Source of the DNA: Spodoptera frugiperda
Lineage: Eukaryota; Arthropoda; Insecta; Lepidoptera; Noctuidae
DNA length: 64,000 nucleotides
Direction: 5' to 3'
Assembly: GCF_023101765.2 (NCBI RefSeq)
Contig: NC_064236.1
Span: forward strand, 19,990,993 to 20,054,992
A program made the translations under genes and the position numbers. The notes below the pieces were generated by a model that saw nothing but the letters and a program-made list of their open reading frames with translations, had not been told where the DNA came from and made no database searches. This document shows, one piece after another, positions 36,865 to 51,800 of the stretch. Every line of letters starts with the position of its first letter. Positions within the stretch are counted from its first letter, which is position 1.

Positions 36865-39800
36865 AAAAATCTGATTGCATTTTTGGCGTCAGTATCGATC
36901 ACTAATCACCCGCTGATAGTTATTTTGGAAATAAATTTAATGTACAGAATTGACCTCTCTACAGATTTATTATAAGTATAGAAGATTTTTATTTTTTGAT
37001 TTTTGAAATAAAAATGTCCTATGTCCTTTCTAAGGTTCTAAACTATATCTGTACTAAATTTCAACCAAATCCGTCAAATAGTTGCGGAGATTAATGGTAT
37101 AAGCATAGAATAGTGTTCGACGTGATTCTTTAATTTGACATAACTTTTTTATTTATGAACCGATTGACATGAAACAAACACTAAATGTAAATTGAAGCAT
37201 ACCACAATATATTCGTGAAAACCGCATCCAACTCGGATCAGCCGTTTCTGAGATTAGTGCGCATAGACACACAGACAAACAGACAAAAAAAAAGTTAATT
37301 ACATTTTTGGGTTCGACATCGACATAACAATAACCCCTGCTATTTTTTTTATTTTTATTTTCAACGTACAGACAGCACTTTTCTACGATTTTATTATATG
37401 TATAGATAAATAATGATTGTACTTGTTCTTCGGTTATTCTTAAAAGATTAAGAGGCGACAAGTAATATAGGAGCTAGTTCGTCTCGTGTTATATTATCTC
37501 AACTAAACTATCAGTACCTGTAGGGTAGATTTACAGAACAAAATATAATACTATTATAATAAAAGAGCCCTTTCAACAAATATACTTATTGTCTGTTTGA
37601 TAGACAGCGTAATTACTACAACATTGAAAACACAAGAAAGCAAGCTCATAATAATTGGCATCTTTCGTGGAAATACTTACTTGGTATTCAAAACTGTGAA
37701 ATGAAACAACAGTTTGTGCAAGACGGAACATATAGAATCCCTGGCTCAGCAACAGGCCTCGCGAGCAACAGTAATTACACATTAACATTAATTTGCTACA
37801 TAGTTGAAACAATAGCACTATGTCATTTGTAGCCAAGGAACTTAAGAACCTTCGCAAACAAATAAACTCTCGTCCTTCCAATGTGTTTAAAATGTAAGAG
37901 AAAGGAACGAGGGGGAAATAATAACATTTCGCAGCAATGTCGCCACAATGGTTAAAATAATACTCGGGAGTTTCTCGTCCTAAATACACAACGCGAGGGT
38001 AGTTTAAAAAGTCCAATGTTAATATTAGAAACAACTAGAAACTGAACGCCGAAGGAGAACTTCGTTTAAAACTTTTGTAGAGTAAAGTACTTGCGGCACA
38101 CCGGCAGTGTACGTACTGCCTTACACCTACGTATACGTGTGTATACGCCTTTAAATATTCCTGCTTAACATTTTAATTTAGAGAATTTACAAAACGAAAA
38201 TGTATTTATTATTTTTAAGAAATAAATGTACATTCATTCGTCCGTATAGAACGAACGGAATGTTGCTCACAACGTATAAAACAAAACGTGACAATGAAAT
38301 CAGGTTGCTTTTTTATTCTATGCGAGATATCGCCGTGCTCTGGTCCAATTTTAATTACTTATTTCTAACATTATTTTTACTGAAACTGAAATTCTCCATT
38401 CTATATTTGGTTGCATGATATAATAATTACGGTGTTCCATTCAGAATAAGATTCACAGCGACTCGTCGAGTAATTAATTAGCATGACAGCTCCATTGCCG
38501 ATAATATAGTTTTAATGGATGACATGGAGTCGCAATCCGAGTCATCGGTCCTTGTAATTAAATATCGTGAAAATGGGGCCTAATTGATTTATCACCAGCA
38601 CTCAGAACTTATTTTGCTTATTTCAGTTTTTAAAGAGAAATCTTTTAGTCGGTGTAAGTTAGTGCTTAAGTTACATTGAATGTTAAGGTACTACAAAGCA
38701 CGCATTGTGTAGAGAGGTTTACTTATAGCCCGGCTATCCTCGCCACAATATTTGCGCAGCTCTCACATTGTGTTCTTGGAAAAATGTCTGGACTTACCTA
38801 CACTACGACCTCTGGGGCACTTTTAAAGTCTGCTTAACTTTTATCTCTTTATTTAACGAAATGCTTTAAACATTTCGTCGTGCGTAAAGATTTCGTGCTT
38901 CCATAAATGATGCACGCCTTTACAAAAACACGAAATGAAGAATAATGTGCACGCATATTAATTAAACCTCGCTCACGCTTGTACCATCGGCCGTACAATA
39001 CCTAAATACATAACGATGATTTAGAGCCCTATTTAAATGTGACTAGGACGGGGTTTTTAAAATGGCGACCGAATATTTTAAGGGGCGGTTCTCGCATCGA
39101 AATGTACACTGAATGAAATAGGGACGTCAAACCGAAATGAAAACCGGATTTATGTTCCTAGGGTCTATTCTATTTTTTTATATTAACATGTTGAATAATA
39201 CCCAAATATCAAGTAAAGTATTTTCAGAGATTTATCCCGTTACAATAACCAGACATTTATTCATTTCATAATATAAATAAAAAAAATTAAAGCCTTTAAT
39301 TTCTAAACATCAATTTACAACAAGGAAATTATTCAATGTTAAATACAATACATCCAAAATACATTCAGGTTTTACATTTCGTAGGATAACGTAGACGAAT
39401 CGATAAAAACCTGATTTATTAAAACCCGCCCAACCTGAAACGGTACTTTTGACCGTACATTACACACGACTCATATATAAAGAGTACATAATAGATACGA
39501 GTAGATAACATAACCCATTGTTTGCTGTCATGTAGTCGGGCAAAAGATAAATAAGAAATGAAGTAGACCGTTCCCCCTTATCGTTAGATCTCGAATTGAG
39601 GATCAGACGAAACATGGACCAGCAGATATGTGGTACAAGTAGGGAAGTTAATACTACAGGTTACTGAGTACGAATTATTTTTACATTAAGCCCTCTGATT
39701 GGTTGATTAACTTTAAGCAGCCAATCAGAGCGGCGAACTTCATAACCATGTCGTCCGCATTACCCTACAACAAGCACTGTGAACATGGTGTGTACTGAGA

Positions 39801-42800
39801 ATATATTTCATCCCCACTGAATTATGATTAAGGGGTAAAATGCCACTGACATCCATTCGTCATCTATTGTCTAGACCGAACATGAAATATCTGATGGCCT
39901 TGGAACAAAGACTGCTTGTATCTGCAGACTGAGGTGAAAATATATTTTCATTTTCACAAGACAAATGGCAGAAAGTCTCGAAATTATTTAATAATCTTTA
40001 TAAACGACCTGTCACTATTATACTCAGCAAGATAGAAAATGTTTCATTTGCGCTTTAAACTCAAAATTATACAGTTTTAATGTGAAATAAAATAAAAAAT
40101 GTATTCACAAAGACACGCGTCCACATGAATCTCTTTTAAACGTAATAAAGATATTTTAGCTACTGAAACAAAGCTGAAACTGACGCTAAGATGCTTATTC
40201 CTTTAATTCAGGAGCTTTTAAAAAAGTAATTTAATAAACAAGCACCATCGGGCACCGCTGCCTGGCCACTCTGCAGACAGGCTGGAATGTGCTGTGGAAC
40301 TTGTTGTTGCAATTTGATTAAAACATCCAATCAAAATCCAGTGACGCGAAAGTATTTAACGGCATAATGCACGAAGGACGCCCCGCCGTGTGCGCGCCGC
40401 CCGCCGCCCGCCCGTCGGTACCGAGGTACCGACATCAACACTAACTTAATATCGAATCCGATCCGATACAGAATTCATTGCACTCGCATGAATAACATCG
40501 TCCCTGGTACCAACACCCGTAGATATTAATATCGAAGTGTGTGAGTCTGTATGTGCGGCGCGCGTATTACGAATATAAGAACCGTGCTCTGACAGTAATT
40601 GAGGTGATAAAACTACCAGTTTAGTACTCGTCCGTGTTTGGCTGACGCTACCCTAATTACAAATACTCATTAAATTGGGAGTTTAATTAAATATTCATCA
40701 TTATTTAACTGTAATAATTAATGCGTAAATGGGATTAGTGGATAGACGGCAAAACCATGGACACAACTATGTATGTATAATGCTAGCGGCTAGCGTTAGA
40801 GCAAATTTTAACTGAGTGTTTTAACTATAAAAATACTCAACAAACAAAAATTTACAAATGCTTTGCAAGTGTCGCTCGCCCGTTTAATGAAACGGCTTAT
40901 AAAATAATCTACAAAACATATGTTTGTCTGCAGAAAGTGGTTCGTGAGATGAACCGGCTGGGGATGATCGTGGACCTGTCCCACGTGGGGGAGAACACCA
41001 CCAGGGCCGCCATCAAGCTGTCCCGGGCGCCCGTCGTCTTCACACACTCCTCGGTCTACAGCCTCTGCAACCACAAACGCAACGTCCCTGATGACATCAT
41101 TCATTCTCTGGTTCGTATACTCGTACTAAACTTGTACTATATAGTTCACCTTGATCCGCCTACGCGGTAATCATGGCCGCGACAAGTTGTACAACTAGGC
41201 ACCAAGTCATAGCACAAGAGAAAATACGGCGTAGAAAAGCATTTTAACATAAACATTGGTGGGCCATAAAGATTGCCGAGAAAAACTTGACTAATTCACA
41301 AGTGCTAAATGCATCGTGAGCCAGCCCACTCTGTGTTGGTCACGTACGTTCAATTCTAAATTTATGTTTTGTTAAATCTACGTTTTTAAACCCTCCCAAA
41401 TAGTTGTTCTCGCTTTTGTCCTCCTCGGAAATAAATACTGAGACATTCTATTATAGAATAGTGTAAAAATATGAAATACCGACTTTCCTGTAATTTCTTA
41501 GTATACATACATTACATTTGTATTAGACATACTTATATTACAAGCACATTAATATTCGAGTGGCCTCTCACGAGTATCTTCGTCCACAGAAAGAAAATGG
41601 CGGAATTATCATGGTGAACTTCTTCCCGGACTTCGTGAAGTGCGCTCCTAACGCTACCATCTCCGACGTCGCCGGTAAGTTGAGTACAATTGTTGTTTTA
41701 TCTGATATTTGTCTAGTACCACATAAATGAAGCCCACTTTAGACTTAGCTACGTATCCGCTGCTGGACTCCTGAATTAAATCAATGTGATGAATAGGACC
41801 GGTATACTTAATACGCTCCTAATGATCAATAAATTGCTAATTGCCGGAACGTATTCATAATCATTGAGGAATGGAAGCTTCATTCGTAGGGTTCACAGGC
41901 GCTCACATAAAGAAGGCACATTCACATAAATACTACACTGAGCTTGATATTTATAACGTCGTTACAGGGCTATTTCATTTACCTATCAGTGTTATAGCGC
42001 GCAGGCAGCCATTTACTTGAAGTTACTGTGATATAAGTCTTTCAATAAAACTATATTGTAGTAAACCGGAGAATGAGCATTGAGTAGTGCCCCCCTAAAG
42101 CCCCCTAAAGCAGCCAATACGAATGCTAATAACACGGCAAATTAACTCATAAGCATTCAATTTACATAATCATCGCATTAGAACCGCAACATACTATTAC
42201 ATTACGAAACAAAGGTACGTCTTAATTGCTCATTAAACCCACAGTTGGGCAAAGATTCCCACTAACCAGCGAGCCGGGCTGGTACTGCTGGCCGTGGACT
42301 ATTGTGGGGCTGTAATTATTTCGTAATAGCTTACTGGCTGTACTAGTGGAGGGTGATTATTGTAAGCGAGCACTGCAACGCTGCAAGTGCAGGGTACATT
42401 ATCTGTGCAGGTATCTTTAAGTAAAATGTTCATTCGCAGCGGTAAGTCCCCTCTTTGAGGAGTGGCTAGAGAGGCGCCACGGCGTCCTCACCTACCGCCT
42501 GACGCAGGTGCTTACCGGACATGGGAGTTTCGGTAGGTTCCTGTTCCTTATTGGGCGGGAGGAAACGCCCGGGTGTCATCACTGTGAGGACCGCCCGGAG
42601 GACACGGTAGAACATACGGTGGCGGTGTGCCCTGCGTGGGCTGAGCACCGCCAAGTCCTCAGGGATGTGGTCGGCGACGGCGACCTCTCGCGCCCGGCAC
42701 TGGTTCAGGCCATGGTGCGGAGCGAGAGGGACTGGGATGCCGTCTCCTCCTTCTGCGAAGCAGTCATGCTAGCTAAGGAGGAGGCGGGGCGCGTGAGAGA

Positions 42801-45800
42801 ACAAACCTCCTCACGCCCCAGCCGTCGCGAGGGACAGTCCGGGCGTCGGGGATCGCGAGACGATCTCCGGCCACCGTAAGTGCGGGCCTGCGGACGGCGA
42901 GCAAGGGTAGCTCACCGCCCGAACAGAACCAGACCCGTGCGTGCGGCGCGTCGCGTTCCGCGCGCGCCTCAAAGAGCCATCAGACCACCACAGATGGGGC
43001 CCAGCAGGGCTGATGCCTGATCCGGAGCTGCGGACTACCTAGCGGGTTTACCGGGGCTCCGGCTCGAAAAGCAGGAGAAGGAACGGGGTGGTTTTTAGTC
43101 AGTAAGAGTCTGACACTCCCTCTCGCCTCGCCCAAGGTGAGAAAAGTCATTGGATGATTTTCCCCCTCAAAAAAAAAAAAAAAAAAAGTAAAATGTTCAT
43201 CGAGTACTTAGGTACTGACTCTATCTATAGGTGGATGTATTATTACTCCACATAGAACCAAATTCTATGTGGAGTATACACAAATAAATTATTCTTATTC
43301 TTATAGGTTAGAAATCAATTACAATTTAGACAGTGTCTACTAAAAATTATGTCTGGATTAGACTTAGGAAGTATTTTGTTTGCCGCTCAATTAAGAAGCT
43401 AGATATTAACTGTACAGCTTCCAGTAACAGATCTGCAATGGTGACAAGCACACGACATAATTAAACGTCATATGAGTACTAGGTACACAAACGAACTAAC
43501 TATAACTCTATACATTTGTGATGATATGCATATCAGAACTAATTGGCCTTATTGGAGGATATAATGCTTCCTCACTCAAAATATGTCTTTAAAATATTCA
43601 GCCATAGCCAGATTTACCGACGGGGTAAGAATTTAATACTATTATACCTAAGTATATGCATTCACCCCCGTTTTGCTAGTGTTTTTATTAGTGCCGTTGT
43701 CCAGTAAAATTACTGATCTAATACTCTTTCTACAATTTTACTCGAACACCGACCCGAACAGGGATTTGAAATTGATATTCTAACTTGAATGTTTACTTTA
43801 AAATCGGTACACATTAACAGTTAAACCGACTACTTGATCAAATAAATTATTCCATTACACATGTGATCATACATAATTACGTAAATACGAGTAATATAGT
43901 GGCATTTAAATAAGTATTAATATCGGTGAGGATTAACGCCGACGGCTATTATATTGATTGATGGTCTCACAGACTCGTTCATTATGCATCGTGATAGCTT
44001 GTCACCATCTCTCGATGGCTGCCACATTATCAGCAGTGTATCACTATCAGTCTAACGTTACTGCCATAATCCAACTCTAATGGGTGCCAACTAAATTATA
44101 GAGCGCTGCGCACTCCCTGTTTAAAAGGTCGGCAACGCATTAGTGTTTATACCTCCTTTGGTATTGCGGCTGTCCATGGGCGGCGCTGATCTCTTACTAT
44201 CAGGTGATCAGAGGGTTTAGTACGAGTTTGTGTTACATTGAACGAGACGACGTTTGGCTCTCTAATTGGATGGTTCATTCGCGCCGGCCAATCAGAGCGC
44301 CGAACGTGATCTCGTTTCGTTCAACGTAAAGCAAACACGTACTAAGTGTACTGTATGTTCGTTTGTCTTCGTTTTTCCATAAAAAGTTAAAGATCTATAT
44401 TTTTTTAGTAATTACTTTTTTGTATATGAAACAGGTGTTGTATGCAATATAATACACAATAGTCTAGAAGTGATTTGAAGAAGCTCCAACACAACACGGA
44501 GATATCATTATTTACATATACAAATATATATAGACCCGGCGCGATGGTGGCCGCACGATTTGTAGGGAGATCTCCCGTGATTTATCCTCACAGATACTTG
44601 TAGTCCGGAACTCCGTCCATCCCAGTAGATACATACAGAGAACTTAAAACTGTTTGGTTGTTCGTTTGTTTTCATCTTTTTCATCATTAGAGCGTAAAAA
44701 ATCTGCTGGAATTTGATGACTGAAATAAGATGATTTCTTCAAATCTCCACACTTGGCAAACAAGTTGCAGAGAATACTGCTGCACGGTCTCTGTTAAACA
44801 TGTGGTTCATCTAGGTCTTAAAATACCCATACCCATAAGGAGACTAGGAATGGCAACAAACGTATTCCAATCTATGTCACTTGTCTGCCACCGATCTATC
44901 ACTGTTATTTAATTTACTGAGAAAAAAATACATCTAACTACAACTACATAATTATTATAAAAAGGTATATAGGTACCGTTATATGTCGATGTTTACTCGA
45001 GCCACGAACAATTTGTAACTGGTATGCAAACCCCACTAATTAACACACTGTGAAACTATGCAAATCTTGTGCTCACAACCACTGAGCACAAACTATTCGG
45101 GAGGAATTCAATAAAATAAAGGGTGTCCCAACAAGAACGCAAGATTTAAATTTTAAATAAAACGCAGATATTTTTAAAAAAATCGTGAAAGCTTTATAAT
45201 ATCGTAAAGTAGAGAGGATGAGGTTATCTATGGAACAATACATCGGGCAGATGGCTGCCGCTGGTTTGCTGAAACATACGTGATCTTTTAATGAAATTTT
45301 CAATGATCGTTTTGCATAAATGATGCGGTATTTCATGAATACAGCGTCCAATTTCCTTTTTAAGGCTTGAGTCGTCGTCGGCTTACTCGCATAAACCATC
45401 GACTTTAAGAAACCCCAAAGAAAAAAGTCTAATGTTGATAAATCACATGATTAAGGCGGCCAATTCTGGTCTCCAAAACGTGAAATAACACGACCGGGAC
45501 ATGACTGATGCAGCAATTTAATTGTTTCTCTGGCTGTATGACATGTGGCGCTATCTTGTTGAAACCACATGCCCTCCAAATCCATTTTTTTAATTCGAGG
45601 TACGAAACAACTGGTTATCATTTTACGATACCGAACACCATGATTGACTGTTTGCGCTTGACCTGCCTAATTTTCAAACGCGTAGCGCTCCATTTTTACT
45701 AACCTCGTACCTTATACTAACAAAAAATAACACTTGTTCAAATGTCAAACAATGACACTTCGAATGCCGCCAAATTTAAATCTTGCGTTCTTGTTGGGAC

Positions 45801-48800
45801 ACCCGTTAGAAACATAATATACATATATTATGTACATACATTACAATAATACGAAATTACATCGAACTATACCTATATATGTATTTATTCAACCAACGAG
45901 CAGATGGATCATCTGATGTTAAGCTATCTGTGCTGTCCTAGGAGACCCACAACACCGAAGAGGTAACAAATGTGTTGCTGGCATTTTAAAGATTGGGGAT
46001 TTGAGGAGAATATAATAAATCAAGTTTTCTAAAGCGAACACAAGCAATCCCACAATATTTCAGCTAGCAAGGAATGATTTACTAGTATCAAAGCAATCAG
46101 ACAGAGTTGGAATGTACAAACTTCGGGCAATCTTCCCGAGTTCTTCACAAGTCTGGAATCTAGTCTAGAACTTAAATATTAGCCTGAATACTTTACTTAG
46201 TGCTCTCAGTCTTGATGGACCGCCTGTAGCGTCGGCAGCTTACTGTGTAGTGGATTAGATAATATTTTGCATGCGTTCAAAACATCGACTATTGGAAAAT
46301 AGGTAATTTACAAATAAATAATCTGAGCCCAATCACATGAATAATTTGAAATATGTGTTCGGCATTTATCGTGTCGGGTCGGGAAATCGGGGAATGGAGT
46401 ATACTCGTACGAACCAGTCTACAATAAACACAACATTGTAAGACAATGTCGCAGCGGCAGTGTAATGGATGCTCTTTATACGTTATTCATCATTTTCCTT
46501 GTACACATAGAGATAGCTCTTCCACTGTCATCGTAGGCTCCGAACTTTGTTTTATCGGAACCTATTCACCGGGATCTGGACGCGAGGGAACGGTTCTTGT
46601 ACGGCGAACCGGCCCGTACAGAACCAATTCCGCACGAGCCGCACCGGCGCCGGACTCATGCACGGCCGAAGTTATTGTACTCCCCAACTATCCCCACCGA
46701 CCAGACTTTCGCCCATCCGGCCCGGTACGGCTCAAACTTGAAACTTACTCTGTATAAAGTCCTCCTCCGGAAACGATCCAATTTGAGAGGCGAAATGGCT
46801 GTTTTTGGTTTACAAAACAAGTCCTGTATTACGGGTGGATAGAAACTCGACAGTGAATTGAGACCACCATTTAAGGGAGGGATTTTAAGTTTTACTAACA
46901 AACAAACTATCTACGTATGTGAACATATTAAATTGCGAGTATAAACATCTACACGGTATACGATAAAACACTATTGACATACTAGGAAATGTGTTAGAAC
47001 AAAAAAAATATTTAGAGCATTTCTACTGCCTGAATTGGAGAAACTTTTCTTTAAGTAAGTTAAGCTAAAACAAGTTAAGATAAAGCTCCATAAGATGTCA
47101 AATACCTTTTAAAAACCGATTTTTTTTTTTTTTTTTTATTTATTATTTACACAAAATACACAGTAATACAATAAATAACAAATAGCAACCAAAAAACCAC
47201 AAAGGTTTAGAACCGTGCTATGGAATCTGCCTTAAATGTTACAATATGGAGGTAGGTACAATAATCTTGCTTAAATAGTACTCAGGTAATATTCCTTGAG
47301 TTTACATTTTATATTTTTAGGTGTGATACATTTTTTTACTTCTGCGGGTATACTGTTAATAAGTCTTGGTACAATATAACCAATAGTTCGCTCGCCATAT
47401 GCATTGTTAGCGCGCTGCGTACGGAGCCGATTCTCAGAATTGGCCCGAGTATATATAGGATGTTCAATCTTGGTTCGTAGCGACTCGTTGAAAAATTGAT
47501 CTTTTAACAATAAAAAATTGGCATGTGTATGAACCGGCAAGACTTTGCAGTGCTTGAACAAACCGTTTATATTTTCGTAATATTGTTTTTTTATATTAGG
47601 GGAAACTATAGTTTTTAGAATTTTATGTTGTAAATTTAAAATATTATTAAGATAGGTTTTGTAGGTACGACCATAACTACTGAGGCCATACTGGATATGC
47701 GAGTCTGCTAATGCGTAGTACAGCATTATTTTTACTTTAAAGGGTATTCGATTTTTTAATATGGCCATGACGGCTAGAAATTGACGAAGTTTGTCGCAAA
47801 CACGTTCTATGTGATGACTCCAGTTAAACTTATCATCTATGATTAGTCCAAGATATGTTTGCTTATTGACCATACCTATTTGCGGACAGTTACAGTCGAT
47901 CGCATTGACTGTGTGTAAACAGTTGTGGTCATGGGCTATCAAGTTCTGTACCGCCAGCTTTTTAATGTATGGTGATTTTATAACTAAAAGTTTGGTAAGA
48001 TTAAGATAAATCGCTCACGTCGCGGCTGACATGCCGAGGCCAACATGTGGAGGAGTCTGCGAAGACCTGCAGACGTTACGTACTTTTAATCTCCATTTCA
48101 ATAGTCGCTTAAGTCCGTTCAAATCGAACCGACTCTCTGTGGTCGAGTGCTGAAAGTCCCGCCTGTATTATTCAACCGAAAGCCGGACGTTTCAGCAAAC
48201 GTATAGCAGCTACGGCTGAATTGATGTAACTTTAGCTCGTTGAAGGTTCATCCACAACTAAATATTTAATACATTGCCATGATACACAGGGCTCTGCTTA
48301 TTATCCACTGGCTGAAGGAGTTTGTATGACTAGAGGTGTTGTTGTGTAGCTAGTTCTCTTTCTGTACAAATATGGAAGATGCGTCACTAAAATAGGTTGT
48401 TATTATTTATCGCAATATTGTGATTCAATTAATTGCTTATCAATAGGAAACCACACGTTTTTAATTTTACAAAGTGAAAAATATGTAAAAGTATCTTTAC
48501 TATTACTTTACTATTATAAATTTAAGACGTTCTTTACATCCGGATTTGTTATTATAGCGTGAAATAATTTTGGTACCGTACCTCATTGTATTATGTAGAA
48601 AATGTTGTGAAATAATTTGTTTGTTTGTCAACAGAACACTTCCACTACATCAAGCGTATGGTTGGCGCTGACTACGTCGGTATCGGAGGGGATTTTGATG
48701 GAGTGAACAGGTAACATGTTAAACATAATTTGTGCCATTCTTTAATATTGTTTCATCACCATCACTTTCAACGGAACAAATCTTTTTGTCATTCACAAAT

Positions 48801-51800
48801 TGCTGTTCCGAGAATGTGATGAATGTTTACCATCAATGTCGCAACGAAAGACCAAGTGTAGGGACAAAAACAAATAGTCAACTTACGTGAGGCTGCCTCC
48901 TCTAGCCAAGATTCTTCATCAAGATGATTAATCTTCTTAATGTAAGTTCGTGATCCATGATTGTTCTTACGGCAGGGTCCCTCGTGGATTGGAAGACGTA
49001 TCCCGCTACCCGGAGTTGTTCGCCGAGCTGCTGCGAAGTGGCCAGTGGACCGTGCAGGAGTTGAAGAACCTGGCCGGCCTCAACATGCTGCGCGTCATGC
49101 GACAGGTTGAGAAGGTGTGTCTGTGTGAGGAGTTTATGCTTCGTCAGTCACTGCAGACACGGTAACCAATTGATTAGCAGCACCAGAGGTTTCGTTCACC
49201 GTTACTGACAATATGAAACCTTAAGTACGGTACCTACTATATAAGATGTTTGCGCTTTGCTGTACCGCGTTGTGACGGTAGAGTATAGTATAGAACATCT
49301 GTCTTCTACTATTCACGCAAGTATTGTAAAAACAATATACGAGTACGTTATTTGATAAACCTAGCCCTTTTAAGCTACGATCTCATCTGCCAATCATGGA
49401 AATTACGGCAAACCCGTTTTTTACGTACTGGTACTCTTTAGTCCAGCAGGGAACTGTCACAGGCTGTGGTTGTGATGTGAAGTTAGTATAGCTCAGCAGT
49501 CATTTTTGAGTTTATCAATCAATAGAAGTAGCGTGCTAAAACATATCTTAGTGAACAGTTCACACAACACAAGGCACGGAAATTAAAAAGAAATTACTCA
49601 TACTGTACTTGTATATTTACAATGTAAAATAACAATTTGCCTCTCCATACCCAACAATCAATTCAACCGAATATCCCCATCTCTAAAGTAATTTCAATTT
49701 CGGACAAGCCCAAGGCGCAGTTTCCTGAGACACGTGCCTGCATGTCGAAACATGTCAGCTGGTGACATGTTATCTAAAGGGAACCAAGGCGAGGATGGTG
49801 CAACCGAAATTACATCAGTGTTCGTGAATTTAGCTTCGATAGTATTACGTGAGAAGGCCACATGTCAGACGCTAACTAACTAACTTTATAGATTACAAGC
49901 ACCTACGGCTTGATTGTCGAGAGACTACAATTGAGTAACGTCGGACTCGCACCGAGTTTATGTTGCACGTCGCCTAACTGGACTATAATTACAGCTGGCT
50001 TTGATTATGTGGAATATAGAACATGTGTTGCTAGTGTTGAAAGCCTTTTAGTTGATACACTTGTGGTATAAATTGAACCTTATTGCTCGTAACTTTTATA
50101 TAGGTATGTACAAATACATATTAAAATAATAGTCTATTAAGATATAAAACTGACGAGTTTATTTATATGTTTGAACGAGCTAAACTTCGGAACTGCTGGT
50201 TCGATTTGATTCATTCTTTTTATATAGTATAGCGTTTTTTATGAAATAAATAGTATGTAACAGTTATTGTTTTTTATGCTATAAGCCGGTAAACGAGCAG
50301 ACGGATCACCTGATGGTGAGCAATCGTTGCCGCCTATTGACACCCGAAATATCAGAAGTGTTTCAAGTGCATTGCCGGCTTTTTGGGTGTTACAAAGTTA
50401 AGGATTATTAGGGAATCGGGGGTTAGGAGGATCGGGAAGGGGGGTAATTGGGCCCAAATGTAAGTACGTCGTTATTCAATAACCAAGTTGTTCTACCATT
50501 CTACTAGAAGACCAGTGAGTGCACTATGTATAAATACCATGCACTGGTCTAGCCTCAATATTGACGGACGAGTTAGTTAGCAGTATACCTAGGTACATAG
50601 TTGTATTTATACAGTTGTATGGAACAATAACATCACACGTGTATTGTTCCCGTCGTGTCCTAACATATGGCGGTACAATGCTGACCACGATACAAGATGG
50701 AGATGAATTATTCAGCTGAAGGGTTGCAATAGCAAGTTATTCATTTCTAACTGTTAATTATAATGAACTAGTTTCTACTAGCAGCTGCACCCGCGGTACC
50801 GTAGGATAAAAAGTGTCCTATGTGTTATTCTAGACCATAATCTACCCCTGTTCCAAATTTTAACCCGATCCCTTCAGCCATTTTGATGTGATTGAGTAAC
50901 AAACATACTCACAAACTCACAAACATTTGCATTTATAATATTAGTAAGAAACACATGAGTAATCTGTGATAGTATATTGCTGGACTTTGGGCTTACTCTG
51001 GTTAGAGGGTTTTCCATAATGTTCACGCTAGACAGGTGGGTTGGAGATCGTAGCTTAAAGGTTCAGGATTATAAGAGAGCGCTGCTGTCCTAATTAAACA
51101 TGTATATTCATTACGACCGTCTACACGTTATGCATTAACCGCCTTACCACCACTAATGTGGCAAACATTATATTCATCTTATTCCGATCCCTTCAGCCGT
51201 TTTGATGTAATGTGACGTTGAGTAACAAACAGACAAACAAACACACAAACTAATATGGTATAAGCGGGTAAACGAGCAGATGAATTACCTGATGGTAAGC
51301 ATTCGTCGCCGCCCATGGACAATACGAAACACCGGCGTTACAAGTGCGTTGCCGGTCTTTTGGAGGTTAGGAATTGCTAGGGAATAGGGGATTAAGAAGA
51401 TTGAGAAGGGGGTAATAAGGCTTCTGGTAACCTCACTCACACAACGCAAGCTTTATTTCACGTCGGTTTTCTGTGAGAAGATTCCGGTCGAGCCGGCTCA
51501 TTCGTGCCGAAACATATGGCTCTCCCACACTTACTGTCTGTGATCCTTACAAATATTTGCTAACTGTACGTAGCAATGTAATGTTTGTGTGTCCTATCTT
51601 CGAACTATGTACCGAACAAGATAGATTGTACCAGGTAGTCCAATGGTACATTCAGTACAAAATATAGCTATCACAATGTTGTAGCAAAGATAGAGTTGAA
51701 CAGATTCGACAAATTCACTTTCTCAAACTCATTATTGTTTTAATCAAATAATGTGCGAGAGCATGTTTGGACGTGTTGAAGCTATGGTTCACGAGAAAGA

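Noticed and set aside
46446..46757. Open frame of 103 codons and two overlapping frames
   Set aside because: GC-rich patch opens several frames at once; no family likeness, no splice or start context.
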